Assembly (NCBI RefSeq): GCF_000374125.1
Contig: NZ_KB893626.1
Span: forward strand, 186,001-250,000
DNA: 64,000 nucleotides
DNA from: Niabella aurantiaca DSM 17617
GTDB lineage: Bacteria; Bacteroidota; Bacteroidia; Chitinophagales; Chitinophagaceae
Reading direction: 5' to 3'
The notes under the pieces were generated by a model. That model was not told the origin of the DNA and searched no databases. It saw nothing but the letters and a program-made list of their open reading frames with translations. The position numbers were made by a program, and so were the translations under genes. Numbering within the stretch: the stretch's first letter is position 1; each line of letters starts with the position of its first letter. Shown in pieces: positions 53,634 to 62,361 of this stretch.

Positions 53634-56600
53634 ATGAGCAATAAATACTGGCAGGGTTTCGGCGAATTAAATGATTCCGAAAAGTTTCAAAAGAGGGTCG
53701 ATGATGAGTTTCGCGATGAACTCCCTTTTGAAGATTTTGACAGTAAAGGTTTACTGGATGCGAAAGCTCCGAGAAGAGATTTCTTAAAATACCTGGGGTT
53801 CAGTACTGCAGCGGCCACACTGGCTGCAAGCTGTAAAACACAGGTCCGGGAAGCCATCCCCTATGGCAACAAGCCCGACAACCTGGTTCCCGGTGAGGCA
53901 AAATATTATGCAACTACCTATACACAGGGTGGGGATGCGGTTCCGGTAATTGCCAAAGTACGGGATGGGCGTCCCATAAAAATAGAAGGGAACGATTATC
54001 TTTCTGCCAGCAATGGCGGTACTTCAGCCCGGGTGCAGGCTTCTGTGCTGGATCTTTATGACATGCACCGCCTCCGGTTTCCCCAGCGCAAAGCCGGAAG
54101 TAAATTTGAAGAGAGCATGTACGATATATTGGATAAGGCGATTGCGGCAGAACTTGCCGGCGCCGGTTCCGTTGTACTGCTTACCAGCACCATCAACTCG
54201 CCCTCAACGCTGGACATTATTGCAAAAAATCCGAAGATCCGCCTCGTACAGTACGATGCGGTAAGCTATAACGGGATCCTCCTGGCCAACGAAGCATCCG
54301 GCTTTGGAAGAAAGGTTCCTACCTATAAATTTGACCAGGCGTCCGTGATCGTAAGCCTGGGGGCTGATTTCCTGGGTACCTGGCTGAACAGCGAAGAAAA
54401 TGCAGCCGGCTATGCCAGGGGAAGAAAGATCGATGAAAAGAACCCGGTAATGAGCAAACACTACCAGTTTGAGTCCTTCCTGAGCATGACGGGGTCCAAT
54501 GCGGACGAGCGGTTTACACACCGTCCATCGCAAACCGGAGCCGTGGCGCTGGCATTACTGGCGGCCGTGGGCGGCGGTGTTGCAGCCCCTGCAATTACGG
54601 ATTCCAAACTGAATGCCGGCATTATCAAAGTAGCCAATGAACTGAAAACCGCTGCAGGCAAGGCCCTAGTGGTTAGCGGCAGCAATGATGCGAACGTTCA
54701 GATCATTGTAAACGCCATCAACAATGCGATCGGCGCTTACGGTACTACTATCGACTGGTCGCGGGCCGACCAATCCCGTAAAGGAACCGACCGTGAATTT
54801 TCCGATCTGCTGACCCAGATGGAAAGCGGGCAGGTAGATGTGTTGCTGATCCACGAGGCCAACCCGGTTTATGACCATTTCGCCGGCAAACGCTTTGCCA
54901 GCGCCCTTGCAAAAGTCAGAACAACCGTTTCCTTTGGTTACCGTATGGATGAAACCACGGAACTGTGTAAATACATCCTGCCTTCGCCGCATTACCTCGA
55001 AAGCTGGGGCGATGCAGAGCCCAAAACCGGTGTGTATAGTTTCATACAGCCTACTATTTTCCCGCTGTTTAAAACCCGTCCTTTCCAAACCTCTTTATTA
55101 AAATGGAGCGGCAGCGCCGAGGACTACGATACGTATGTAAAGAACTACTGGCTGCAGAAAGCCGGCGGCGAAGCTGCTTATCATAAGGCACTTGAAAACG
55201 GTGTGATCGAAGAAGCGGCCAGCGGATCCGGATCTTACAGCGGCGCAGCGGTTGCGGCAGCAGCTACAGCCATTGCGGCACATCCCGCAGGCGGAAAAGA
55301 TGAACTGGTCCTGTATGAAAAAGTTTCCATCGGACCGGGTTATGGTGCGGTGAACCCCTGGTTACAGGAATTACCGGATGCGGTTTCCAAGGCCAACTGG
55401 GGCAGTTATGCGCTCATCTCTATACCCAAGGCAAAAGAACTGGGTATTGTAACCGATGTGGATTATGAATACTATCCGGACAAACCGGTAATTAAAATAA
55501 GCGATGGCAAAACAACCATCGAAGTGCCGATCCTCGTTACACCGGGGATGAATGCCAACACCATTGCAGTAGCCGTAGGCTATGGCCGCGGTGCAAAACT
55601 GGGCCGCACAGCAGCAGGCGTAGGGGTGAATACCTTCCCGTTTGCTTCTATGCCCGGGGACGGAAGCGGCATCCGTTATTTTGTTTCCAACGTAACGGTT
55701 TCCAACACCGGCAGAAAAGACAAGGTGGCACAAACACAGATCCACAACTCCTATGAAGGTCGTGTGGAAGTGGTAAGGGAAACCACCCTTGCTACTTATC
55801 GCCAGAAACCCAACGAGATCCTGGATTTTCGTAATAAACTGGTAGAGACCTATGCAAAGAGCACCGGCAATTTCAGAAAAGAAGCCACACTATACGGCGA
55901 CCACGAGAAGCCGGGCATTAAATGGGGAATGAATATCGACATGAATGCCTGCACCGGCTGTAGCGCTTGTGTGGTGGCCTGTCATGCAGAAAATAATGTA
56001 CCCGTAGTAGGGAAGAGCGAGGTTTTGCGTTACCACGATATGCACTGGCTGCGCATCGACCGCTATTTTGTGAGTGATGAAAAAGATCCGGATAACCTGA
56101 AGGGGGTGGTGTTCCAGCCGATGCTTTGCCAGCATTGCGACAATGCGCCCTGCGAGAACGTTTGCCCGGTTGCGGCTACCAACCACAGCACAGAAGGCAT
56201 CAACCAGATGGCGTACAACCGTTGTATCGGAACCCGTTATTGTGCCAATAACTGCCCGTTCAAAGTGCGTCGCTTTAACTGGGCAGATTATACCGGTGCG
56301 GATTCCTTCCCCAACAACCAGGATCAGAAACTGGTGGGCGTGCTGGACCCGGTAGTACATCAGATGAATGATGCCGTAAGCCGCATGGTGCTGAATCCGG
56401 ACGTTACTGTACGTTCCAGGGGGGTAATGGAAAAATGCTCCTTCTGTATCCAGCGTCTGCAGCATGCAAAACTGGATGCAAAAAAAGAAAATCGTCCATT
56501 GAAGGACGGAGAAGCAAAAACAGCCTGCCAGCAGGCCTGCTCCACCAACGCGATCGTGTTTGGGGATGCACGGGATGAGCACAGCGCGATCAGCCAGGTG

Positions 56601-56798
56601 CGGCTGAACAATCCCCAGCGGTTGTTCTACTCACTGGAGCAATTGCACGTGCTGCCCAATGTAAGCTACTTCTCCAAGATCCGGAATACGGATGAGATCA
56701 TTGGTGGCAACGAACATGAGGCGGCAGGCGGTCATGATGAAGAGCATGGAGCAAAAGAGCCGGCAGCGGAAAAGCATGAAGAAGCGGCGCATCATTAA
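53634..56798 (+). CDS. actB: Alternative complex III subunit ActB, iron-sulfur protein
   Basis: 1054-residue subunit holding the electron wire of the complex. A Tat-type motif (PRRDFLKYLGFS, Arg47-Arg48) is followed by a lipobox cysteine (LAASC, Cys67), so it is probably an exported lipoprotein. Residues to about 740 resemble a molybdopterin oxidoreductase fold without obvious cofactor ligands. The C-terminal part (about 770-990) carries the iron-sulfur motifs CTGCSACVVAC, CQHCDNAPCENVC, CIGTRYCANNC and CSFC...CQQAC, giving four clusters. It ends in a His/Glu-rich tail. It is the second gene of the operon, between actA and actC. Confidence 0.93.
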   Translation: MSNKYWQGFGELNDSEKFQKRVDDEFRDELPFEDFDSKGLLDAKAPRRDFLKYLGFSTAAATLAASCKTQVREAIPYGNKPDNLVPGEAKYYATTYTQGGDAVPVIAKVRDGRPIKIEGNDYLSASNGGTSARVQASVLDLYDMHRLRFPQRKAGSKFEESMYDILDKAIAAELAGAGSVVLLTSTINSPSTLDIIAKNPKIRLVQYDAVSYNGILLANEASGFGRKVPTYKFDQASVIVSLGADFLGTWLNSEENAAGYARGRKIDEKNPVMSKHYQFESFLSMTGSNADERFTHRPSQTGAVALALLAAVGGGVAAPAITDSKLNAGIIKVANELKTAAGKALVVSGSNDANVQIIVNAINNAIGAYGTTIDWSRADQSRKGTDREFSDLLTQMESGQVDVLLIHEANPVYDHFAGKRFASALAKVRTTVSFGYRMDETTELCKYILPSPHYLESWGDAEPKTGVYSFIQPTIFPLFKTRPFQTSLLKWSGSAEDYDTYVKNYWLQKAGGEAAYHKALENGVIEEAASGSGSYSGAAVAAAATAIAAHPAGGKDELVLYEKVSIGPGYGAVNPWLQELPDAVSKANWGSYALISIPKAKELGIVTDVDYEYYPDKPVIKISDGKTTIEVPILVTPGMNANTIAVAVGYGRGAKLGRTAAGVGVNTFPFASMPGDGSGIRYFVSNVTVSNTGRKDKVAQTQIHNSYEGRVEVVRETTLATYRQKPNEILDFRNKLVETYAKSTGNFRKEATLYGDHEKPGIKWGMNIDMNACTGCSACVVACHAENNVPVVGKSEVLRYHDMHWLRIDRYFVSDEKDPDNLKGVVFQPMLCQHCDNAPCENVCPVAATNHSTEGINQMAYNRCIGTRYCANNCPFKVRRFNWADYTGADSFPNNQDQKLVGVLDPVVHQMNDAVSRMVLNPDVTVRSRGVMEKCSFCIQRLQHAKLDAKKENRPLKDGEAKTACQQACSTNAIVFGDARDEHSAISQVRLNNPQRLFYSLEQLHVLPNVSYFSKIRNTDEIIGGNEHEAAGGHDEEHGAKEPAAEKHEEAAHH

Positions 56799-56815
56799 AA
56801 GTTGTTTTAAGTCCG

Positions 56816-56912
56816 GAGTTTGATGTTTAACATTAAACGCTGATATAAAAGAAAACGTAGAAGAACAAGGAAGGATGTTGGAGGCGAACCTCAAACATTG
56901 AACCTTAAACCA
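56816..56912. repeat. Spacer inverted repeat actB-actC
   Basis: The left arm at 56818-56838 starts GTTTGATGTTT, also found at 59096 and 59110, and contains ATGTTTAACATT, also found at 51073. The right arm at 56889-56908 is its loose complement (CTCAAACATTGAACCTTAAACC). Imperfect stem with a loop of about 50 bases. Confidence 0.5.
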
Positions 56913-56921
56913 TAAATAGTT

Positions 56922-58367
56922 ATGTCACTAAACAGATACGAATCGCAAGTACGGGAGCCATTGGTGGAAGGAAGCAAGGATTATCACCAAATTACTGAAG
57001 ATATATGCCGTCCGGTAGAGGCAACTCCCAGTAAGCTCTGGTGGGTTGGGTTTATCATTTCCGTTGGGCTGCTGATATTTGGTGTGGTATCCATTTATAT
57101 GGATGTTACCTATGGTATCGGCCAGTGGAACCTGAATAAGACCGTTGGATGGGGCTGGGATATCACCAACTTCGTGTGGTGGGTGGGTATTGGTCACGCG
57201 GGAACGCTGATCTCTGCGATCCTGCTGCTGTTCCGCCAGGGTTGGAGAACAGGGGTGAACCGCGCCGCAGAAGCGATGACGATCTTTGCGGTGATGTGCG
57301 CCGGACAGTTCCCGATCTGGCACATGGGTCGTGTATGGAATGCCTTCTTTGTGGCACCCTATCCCAATACCCGCGGGCCTTTGTGGGTAAACTTTAACTC
57401 TCCGCTGCTTTGGGATGTGTTCGCCATCTCTACTTATTTTACAGTTTCCCTGCTCTTCTGGTACTGCGGTTTGCTGCCGGACCTTGCCTCTTTAAGAGAC
57501 CGCGCAAAATTAAAATGGAGAAAATTCTTTTACGGGGTGGCGTCTTTTGGATGGACCGGCAGCACCAAGCACTGGCAGCGTCATGAAGCATTATCCCTGG
57601 TATTGGCCGGGTTGGCCACACCCCTGGTACTTTCCGTGCATACCATCGTATCCTTCGACTTTGCAACCTCGGTGATCCCCGGCTGGCACACCACGATCTT
57701 TCCGCCTTACTTTGTGGCGGGTGCGGTGTTCTCTGGTTTTGCCATGGTACAAACGTTATTATTGATAACCCGTAAAGTGCTGAACCTGGAAGAATATATT
57801 ACCATGGAGCATATTGATGTAATGAACAAGGTAATTGTATTGACCGGTTCCATTGTGGGGATCGCCTACCTCACCGAGCTGTTTATTGCATGGTACAGCC
57901 ATGTAGAGTATGAGTGGTTCGCTTTCCGTGAAAACCGGGTGAACCTGAACAGCCCCTATGGATGGGCTTATTATTTAATGATGGGATGTAACGTGTTGTC
58001 GCCCCAGATCTTCTGGTTCCGCAAAATGCGCAGAAATCTGCTGGTGACCTTCTTTATGAGCATCCTGGTAAATATCGGTATGTGGTTCGAGCGCTTTGTG
58101 ATCATCGTTACTTCTATTTACCGCGATTACCTGCCCAGTTCCTGGAGCACGTATTATACGCCCACCATTTGGGAAATTGGATTTTACATGGGTACGTTCG
58201 GATTGTTCTTTACCTGTTATTTCCTGTTCTCCAAATTCTTCCCGGTTATCGCCATGGCGGAGATCAAGCACATCCTGAAACGCAGTGGTGACAGCTTTAA
58301 AGAGAACATGGAGAAGGATGAGAATGAAACGCTGGAATCGTTTGAGCATGCAAATGCGCATCACTAA
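56922..58367 (+). CDS. actC: Alternative complex III subunit ActC, NrfD-like membrane protein
   Basis: 481-residue integral membrane subunit of the NrfD/polysulfide-reductase type with about ten helices, thought to hold a menaquinol site. Typical segments are WWVGIGHAGTLISAILLLFRQGWR near the second helix, FPIWHMGRVW, WYCGLLPDLASLRDR, VLSVHTIVSFDFATSVIPGWHTTIFPPYFVAGAVFSG and MWFERFVIIVTSIYRDYLPSSW. The order actB-actC-actD is standard. A second NrfD-like subunit, ActF, lies three genes on. Confidence 0.95.
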   Translation: MSLNRYESQVREPLVEGSKDYHQITEDICRPVEATPSKLWWVGFIISVGLLIFGVVSIYMDVTYGIGQWNLNKTVGWGWDITNFVWWVGIGHAGTLISAILLLFRQGWRTGVNRAAEAMTIFAVMCAGQFPIWHMGRVWNAFFVAPYPNTRGPLWVNFNSPLLWDVFAISTYFTVSLLFWYCGLLPDLASLRDRAKLKWRKFFYGVASFGWTGSTKHWQRHEALSLVLAGLATPLVLSVHTIVSFDFATSVIPGWHTTIFPPYFVAGAVFSGFAMVQTLLLITRKVLNLEEYITMEHIDVMNKVIVLTGSIVGIAYLTELFIAWYSHVEYEWFAFRENRVNLNSPYGWAYYLMMGCNVLSPQIFWFRKMRRNLLVTFFMSILVNIGMWFERFVIIVTSIYRDYLPSSWSTYYTPTIWEIGFYMGTFGLFFTCYFLFSKFFPVIAMAEIKHILKRSGDSFKENMEKDENETLESFEHANAHH

Positions 58368-58379
58368 TAATCATTGCAG

Positions 58380-58487
58380 GTTTCAGGTTCGATGTTCAAC
58401 GTTGATCCATAACCTGACAGAGTAAAACAGAAAGAAATAATAAGGTGCGGGATTTAAACGTAAAACGTTAAACCTCAAACCTGAAAC
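58380..58487. repeat. Spacer inverted repeat actC-actD
   Basis: Two 24-base arms (58380-58403 and 58464-58487) are complementary at about 20 positions and would fold with a 60-base loop. Each arm is a run of GTTTCAGG/GTTNGA-type units. It fills nearly the whole spacer between actC and actD, and is the clearest member of the family. Confidence 0.65.
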
Positions 58488-58498
58488 AAAAAATAAAT

Positions 58499-59086
58499 AT
58501 GGCCATCAAGAAATTTATTACAGGCAATTTTTACGACGAAGCAGTGCTTTTTCCTGCGGTAAAAAAAGTACGTCGCGCCGGCTATAAGGTACATGATGTG
58601 TACACGCCTTTCCCCATCCACGGGTTGGATAAAGAACTGGGCATGAAGGATACGGATCTGCACATCGCCGGTTTTATATACGGTATTACCGGTACAACCA
58701 CCGCCATCAGCTTTATTGGATGGGCACTTGCGCTCGACTGGCAGATCAATTTCGGAGGAAAGCCGTTCTTTTCCCTGCCCGCATGGATACCCATTATGTT
58801 TGAGCTTACGGTTCTGTTCTCTGCCGTAGGCATGGTGCTGACCTTTTGCTGGCTCTGCCAGCTGGCGCCTTTTGTAAAGAAGGATCACTTTAACCCGCGC
58901 AGTACCGATGACACCTTTGTAATGGCCATCGAGTGCACCGATAAAACAAACGAGGAAGAAGCGATCGCTTTCCTGAAGAATGCCGGAGCACAGGATGTGC
59001 AGGCACAGAGCCGGGAAACCGGATGGTGGTTTGGCCGGTACGACAGGGAAACGGTTCAGTTTGGTAAAAAAGTAGCGGCGGTATAA
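58499..59086 (+). CDS. actD: Alternative complex III subunit ActD
   Basis: 195-residue membrane subunit of the DUF3341 family, with two helices (about 60-80 and 97-120) and a C-terminal soluble tail. AGYKVHDVYTPFPIHGLDKELGM, VTGT-like helix starts, WAL...INFGGKPFFSLPAWIPIMFELTVLFSAVG and DRETVQFG mark the family. It has no cofactor and is structural in solved complexes. It lies between actC and the ActE cytochrome gene. Confidence 0.94.
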   Translation: MAIKKFITGNFYDEAVLFPAVKKVRRAGYKVHDVYTPFPIHGLDKELGMKDTDLHIAGFIYGITGTTTAISFIGWALALDWQINFGGKPFFSLPAWIPIMFELTVLFSAVGMVLTFCWLCQLAPFVKKDHFNPRSTDDTFVMAIECTDKTNEEEAIAFLKNAGAQDVQAQSRETGWWFGRYDRETVQFGKKVAAV

Positions 59087-59095
59087 GCATTTATA

Positions 59096-59156
59096 GTTTG
59101 ATGTTTATGGTTTGATGTTTTCCTGACCTCGAGCGGTAAATTTCAAACTTCAAAAA
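59096..59156. repeat. Spacer repeat actD-actE
   Basis: Two direct copies of GTTTGATGTTT at 59096-59106 and 59110-59120, with a loose complement (TTCAAACTTCAAA) just before the actE start. The same 11-mer occurs at 56818. Confidence 0.55.
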
Positions 59157-59174
59157 AATTTGATAAAAGGAAAC

Positions 59175-59834
59175 ATGAATAAGTACATAGTTATAGCAAC
59201 GGTAGCCTTTAGCGCGGTAGTGGCTGGTTGCGGAGCAGACAGTAAACCGGGCCTTGCCTATATGCCGGATATGTTCTATAGCAGGGCGTATGAAACCTAT
59301 GCTTCTACCGGCGATCTGGAAAAAGAAGGCGTCTTTTATAACCGGAAACCGGTACCCGGAACGGTAGCGCGGGGGGAGGATATGGCTTTTGCGTTCAATC
59401 TGACGCACGATTCTGTGGGCTACGCGCAGTCTGCACAATTAAAGAACCCGCTGGATTCTGCCGGCGCAGCCAAGATCGATATGAAAGAGGCCGAACGCCT
59501 GTACCTGGTTAATTGTGGCATCTGTCATGGCCCCAAGCTGGACGGGAACGGGCCCCTGTTTAACGGAGGTGAAGGCCCTTACACGGCAGCTCCGAAAGAT
59601 TTTATGGCGGCAGATATGAAAGCGCTGCCCGTCGGTACCATGTTTTACTCCGTTACCTATGGCAAAGGCCAGATGGGCAGCTACGCCTCTCAGCTGAGCC
59701 CCAAACAACGGTGGGAGATCATCACATTTATTAAATCCAAGCAGGGCGTAGGAGCCGCTTCCGGAGCAGCAGCAGACAGCACTGCCAAAGAAGGCGCGGC
59801 CGGTGTGGCAGCAGATGCTACAGCAAAAAAATAA
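59175..59834 (+). CDS. actE: Alternative complex III subunit ActE, mono-heme cytochrome c lipoprotein
   Basis: 219-residue lipoprotein (Cys19, VVAGC) with one heme site CGICH (114-118) and downstream Met residues that can serve as the second ligand (MGSY). YMPDMFYSRAYETY near the N-terminus is a family marker. The frame opens at a TTG at 59160, but MNKYIVIATV at 59175 is the natural start. The C-terminal 25 residues are an Ala-rich, low-complexity tail. It probably takes electrons from ActA towards the oxidase. Confidence 0.93.
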   Translation: MNKYIVIATVAFSAVVAGCGADSKPGLAYMPDMFYSRAYETYASTGDLEKEGVFYNRKPVPGTVARGEDMAFAFNLTHDSVGYAQSAQLKNPLDSAGAAKIDMKEAERLYLVNCGICHGPKLDGNGPLFNGGEGPYTAAPKDFMAADMKALPVGTMFYSVTYGKGQMGSYASQLSPKQRWEIITFIKSKQGVGAASGAAADSTAKEGAAGVAADATAKK

Positions 59835-59869
59835 TAACTAATTCACAGAACTATTAATATAAGATTCGA

Positions 59870-61108
59870 ATGTCAACGTCAACTACGGAAAAATTCATAC
59901 CTGCAAAAAGATATAACACAATAGCGGTCGCGTTAATGGTGATCGGTGTCATCGCAGCTATTTCCCTGTTTGTGACAACCGGTGGTGAGGGGAATCACGA
60001 TAACCGTGCACGTTTTTGGGCCAGTTTGCTCCAGAACAGTGTGTACTTCCTGCTGGTGGTAAATGCAGCCATGTTTTTTATGTGCGCAACTACCCTGGCC
60101 TGGGGCGGATGGCAGATCGGCTTTACCCGTGTTACGGAAGCCATTGCCTCCTGTGTACCCGTGATCGGCGTTATTGCCCTGGCGATCCTGTTGGCGTTGT
60201 GTTTTGGAGACCATCATACGATCTACCACTGGACAGATGCAGAGCATGTGGCACATGATCCGGTTCTGGAGCATAAAAGTGGGTTTTTAAGCAAAGGCTT
60301 TTTTGCCATCGTAACCGTTCTTACGGTTGTGTTGTGGTCATTCCTGGGATGGAAGATGCGCCAGCTCTCCCTGAAAACAGATGAAGGCGATATCGTAAGC
60401 ACACTGGAAAGAAAAAAGAAATTCGTTTGGAACAATACCGTGATGGCTGCGCTTTATATTGTGGTATTTGCATTAACGGTAATGTCCTCCATCCCCTGGT
60501 TATGGGTCATGAGCATTGATGCACACTGGTACAGCACCATGTTCAGCTGGTACAACTTCGCCAGCACCTTTGTGGCCGGGTTGTCGCTGATTGCCCTGTA
60601 TGTGGTGTTCCTGAAGAACAATGGCTACCTGCCATCGGTAAATAAAGAGCACCTGCATGATCTCGGTAAGTTCATTTTCGCTTTTTCGATCTTCTGGACC
60701 TACCTGTGGTTTGCCCAGTTCATGTTGATCTGGTATGCCAATATCCCTGAAGAAACCATTTATTTTAAGCCAAGGGCTGAAGGAATCTACAGCGCGATCT
60801 TCTGGATGATGCTGATCATCAACTTTGTGGCTCCGCTCCTGATCTTTATGAGCAAGGACTCAAAAAGGAACTATACGATCGTTACGGTGGTTTCCGTGCT
60901 GGTGATCTTCGGGCACTGGCTGGATTATTTCCAGATGGTATTTCCTGCAGTATCACCGGATAAAGTGCCCATGATCCTGTTTGATATGGGTATCGGGCTG
61001 GGCTTTATCGGCATCATCATGTATGTGACCGGTAAAACATTGAGCAAATATCCATTAACGGCCAGGAATCATCCGTTTGTAAAAGAAGCAGTAATCCATC
61101 ATACATAA
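59870..61108 (+). CDS. actF: Alternative complex III subunit ActF
   Basis: 412-residue integral membrane subunit, NrfD-like but diverged, with about ten helices. Landmarks: NSVYFLLVVNAAMFFMCATTLAWGGWQIGFTRVTEAIA, HHTIYHWTD, SIPWLWVMSIDAHWYSTMFSWYNFASTFVAGLSLIALYVV, LGKFIFAFSIFWTYLWFAQFMLIWYANIPEET. Last Act gene, followed after about 100 bases by the oxidase genes, which supports a joint ACIII-oxidase supercomplex as known in Bacteroidota. Confidence 0.93.
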   Translation: MSTSTTEKFIPAKRYNTIAVALMVIGVIAAISLFVTTGGEGNHDNRARFWASLLQNSVYFLLVVNAAMFFMCATTLAWGGWQIGFTRVTEAIASCVPVIGVIALAILLALCFGDHHTIYHWTDAEHVAHDPVLEHKSGFLSKGFFAIVTVLTVVLWSFLGWKMRQLSLKTDEGDIVSTLERKKKFVWNNTVMAALYIVVFALTVMSSIPWLWVMSIDAHWYSTMFSWYNFASTFVAGLSLIALYVVFLKNNGYLPSVNKEHLHDLGKFIFAFSIFWTYLWFAQFMLIWYANIPEETIYFKPRAEGIYSAIFWMMLIINFVAPLLIFMSKDSKRNYTIVTVVSVLVIFGHWLDYFQMVFPAVSPDKVPMILFDMGIGLGFIGIIMYVTGKTLSKYPLTARNHPFVKEAVIHHT

Positions 61109-61109
61109 A

Positions 61110-61195
61110 ATGTTTAATGTTTAAAGTTTAAGGTTAATGAACGGTAAACCTTGAACCTTGGACCCCGAACGTTGAACTCGAAACTTTTGAACTGA
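61110..61195. repeat. Spacer inverted repeat actF-coxB
   Basis: GTTTAATGTTTAA (61112-61124) is an exact 13-base copy of 51068-51080. The run GTTTAA-AGG-TT to 61135 faces a loosely complementary AACCTTGAACCTT run at 61147-61160 and further AAC units to 61184. It fills the spacer before coxB. Confidence 0.55.
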
Positions 61196-61214
61196 ATAAA
61201 TAGAACAACATCGT

Positions 61215-62318
61215 ATGCAAAACTTTTTAATATTCGCCATTTTAATATTGGGTTTTATCATCACCTTTCAGATCGCAAGGGCAAGCGAATTTGTTTCTGT
61301 GATCCGGGGTGAAGAAAAGACCAGGAAGCAAACCAATAAGATAAATGCCGCACTGCTGCTGGTATTTTTGATTGTTGGAATGTTTGGAGTGTACTGGACC
61401 CAACATACGCTGGGCGATAAAATTTTGAAATTAGGCACTTCGGCCTCCGATCACGGAATACTGGTAGACCGGATGATCAAATATACCCTTATTGCTACCG
61501 GTATCGTTTTTGTTGGAACACAAACATTGTTGTTCTGGTACTCCTTTAAGTACCAGGAGTCGGATAAACGTACCGTATATTATTTTCCGCATAATAATAA
61601 GCTGGAGCTGTTGTGGACCGTAGTGCCGGCCATCGTGCTGACCATACTCATCGGTTTCGGTATTGTTTACTGGTACCGGATCACCGGCGCTGCTCCGGCA
61701 AATGCCATGCAGATCGAGGTAACGGGCAGCCAGTTTAAATGGGAATTCCGCTATCCGGGCAAAGATGGCGTTTTTGGAAAAAAATATTATAAGAACATTG
61801 ATGAGGCCAACGACAACCCTTTGGGCCAGATATGGGAAGACGCCGCCAATCATGACGATATTTATGAAAGTGGGCAGATACACCTGGTGGTTGGCAAACC
61901 GGTAAAGCTGATCATTGGTGCTAAGGATGTGATACACAGTGTAGGATTGCCGCATTTCCGCTTGAAAATGGACGCGGTTCCGGGCACACCCACCACTTTG
62001 TGGTTTACCCCGATAAAAACCACGAAGGACATGATAAAAGAAACCGGAAATGGTAAATTTGTATATGAAATAGCCTGCGACCAGATGTGTGGTGCCGGGC
62101 ATACAGGGATGAGGGGCGAGATCATTGTGGAAACACAGGAAGAATTTGATCAGTGGATGGCTTCCCAGAAACCCAAATATGTACAAATGAAAGAAGCCGC
62201 GGCTGCTCCGGCTGCTCCTGCAGCTGCAGCCAAAGATTCTGTTGCCGCCCCGGCACCTGCCACCGCCGATTCAATAACGGCCGCAGGCGCTGCAAAAAAG
62301 GATTCAACAGCGAAGTAG
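61215..62318 (+). CDS. coxB: Cytochrome c oxidase subunit II
   Basis: 367-residue oxidase subunit that accepts electrons at a dinuclear copper site. CuA ligands are His241 (VIHSVGLPHF), Cys288, Cys292, His296 and Met299 in ACDQMCGAGHTGM; Gln290 stands where Glu is usual but contributes only its backbone. Besides the two expected helices (about 91-110 and 134-154) there are two more hydrophobic stretches at the N-terminus (2-20 and 44-62). The last 35 residues are an Ala/Pro-rich tail. There is no fused cytochrome c, so ActA/ActE or a separate carrier must reduce it. Confidence 0.94.
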   Translation: MQNFLIFAILILGFIITFQIARASEFVSVIRGEEKTRKQTNKINAALLLVFLIVGMFGVYWTQHTLGDKILKLGTSASDHGILVDRMIKYTLIATGIVFVGTQTLLFWYSFKYQESDKRTVYYFPHNNKLELLWTVVPAIVLTILIGFGIVYWYRITGAAPANAMQIEVTGSQFKWEFRYPGKDGVFGKKYYKNIDEANDNPLGQIWEDAANHDDIYESGQIHLVVGKPVKLIIGAKDVIHSVGLPHFRLKMDAVPGTPTTLWFTPIKTTKDMIKETGNGKFVYEIACDQMCGAGHTGMRGEIIVETQEEFDQWMASQKPKYVQMKEAAAAPAAPAAAAKDSVAAPAPATADSITAAGAAKKDSTAK

Positions 62319-62361
62319 TAATTTTGATAAAGAAAGATAGGTCAGTTTTTAAACGATAATT

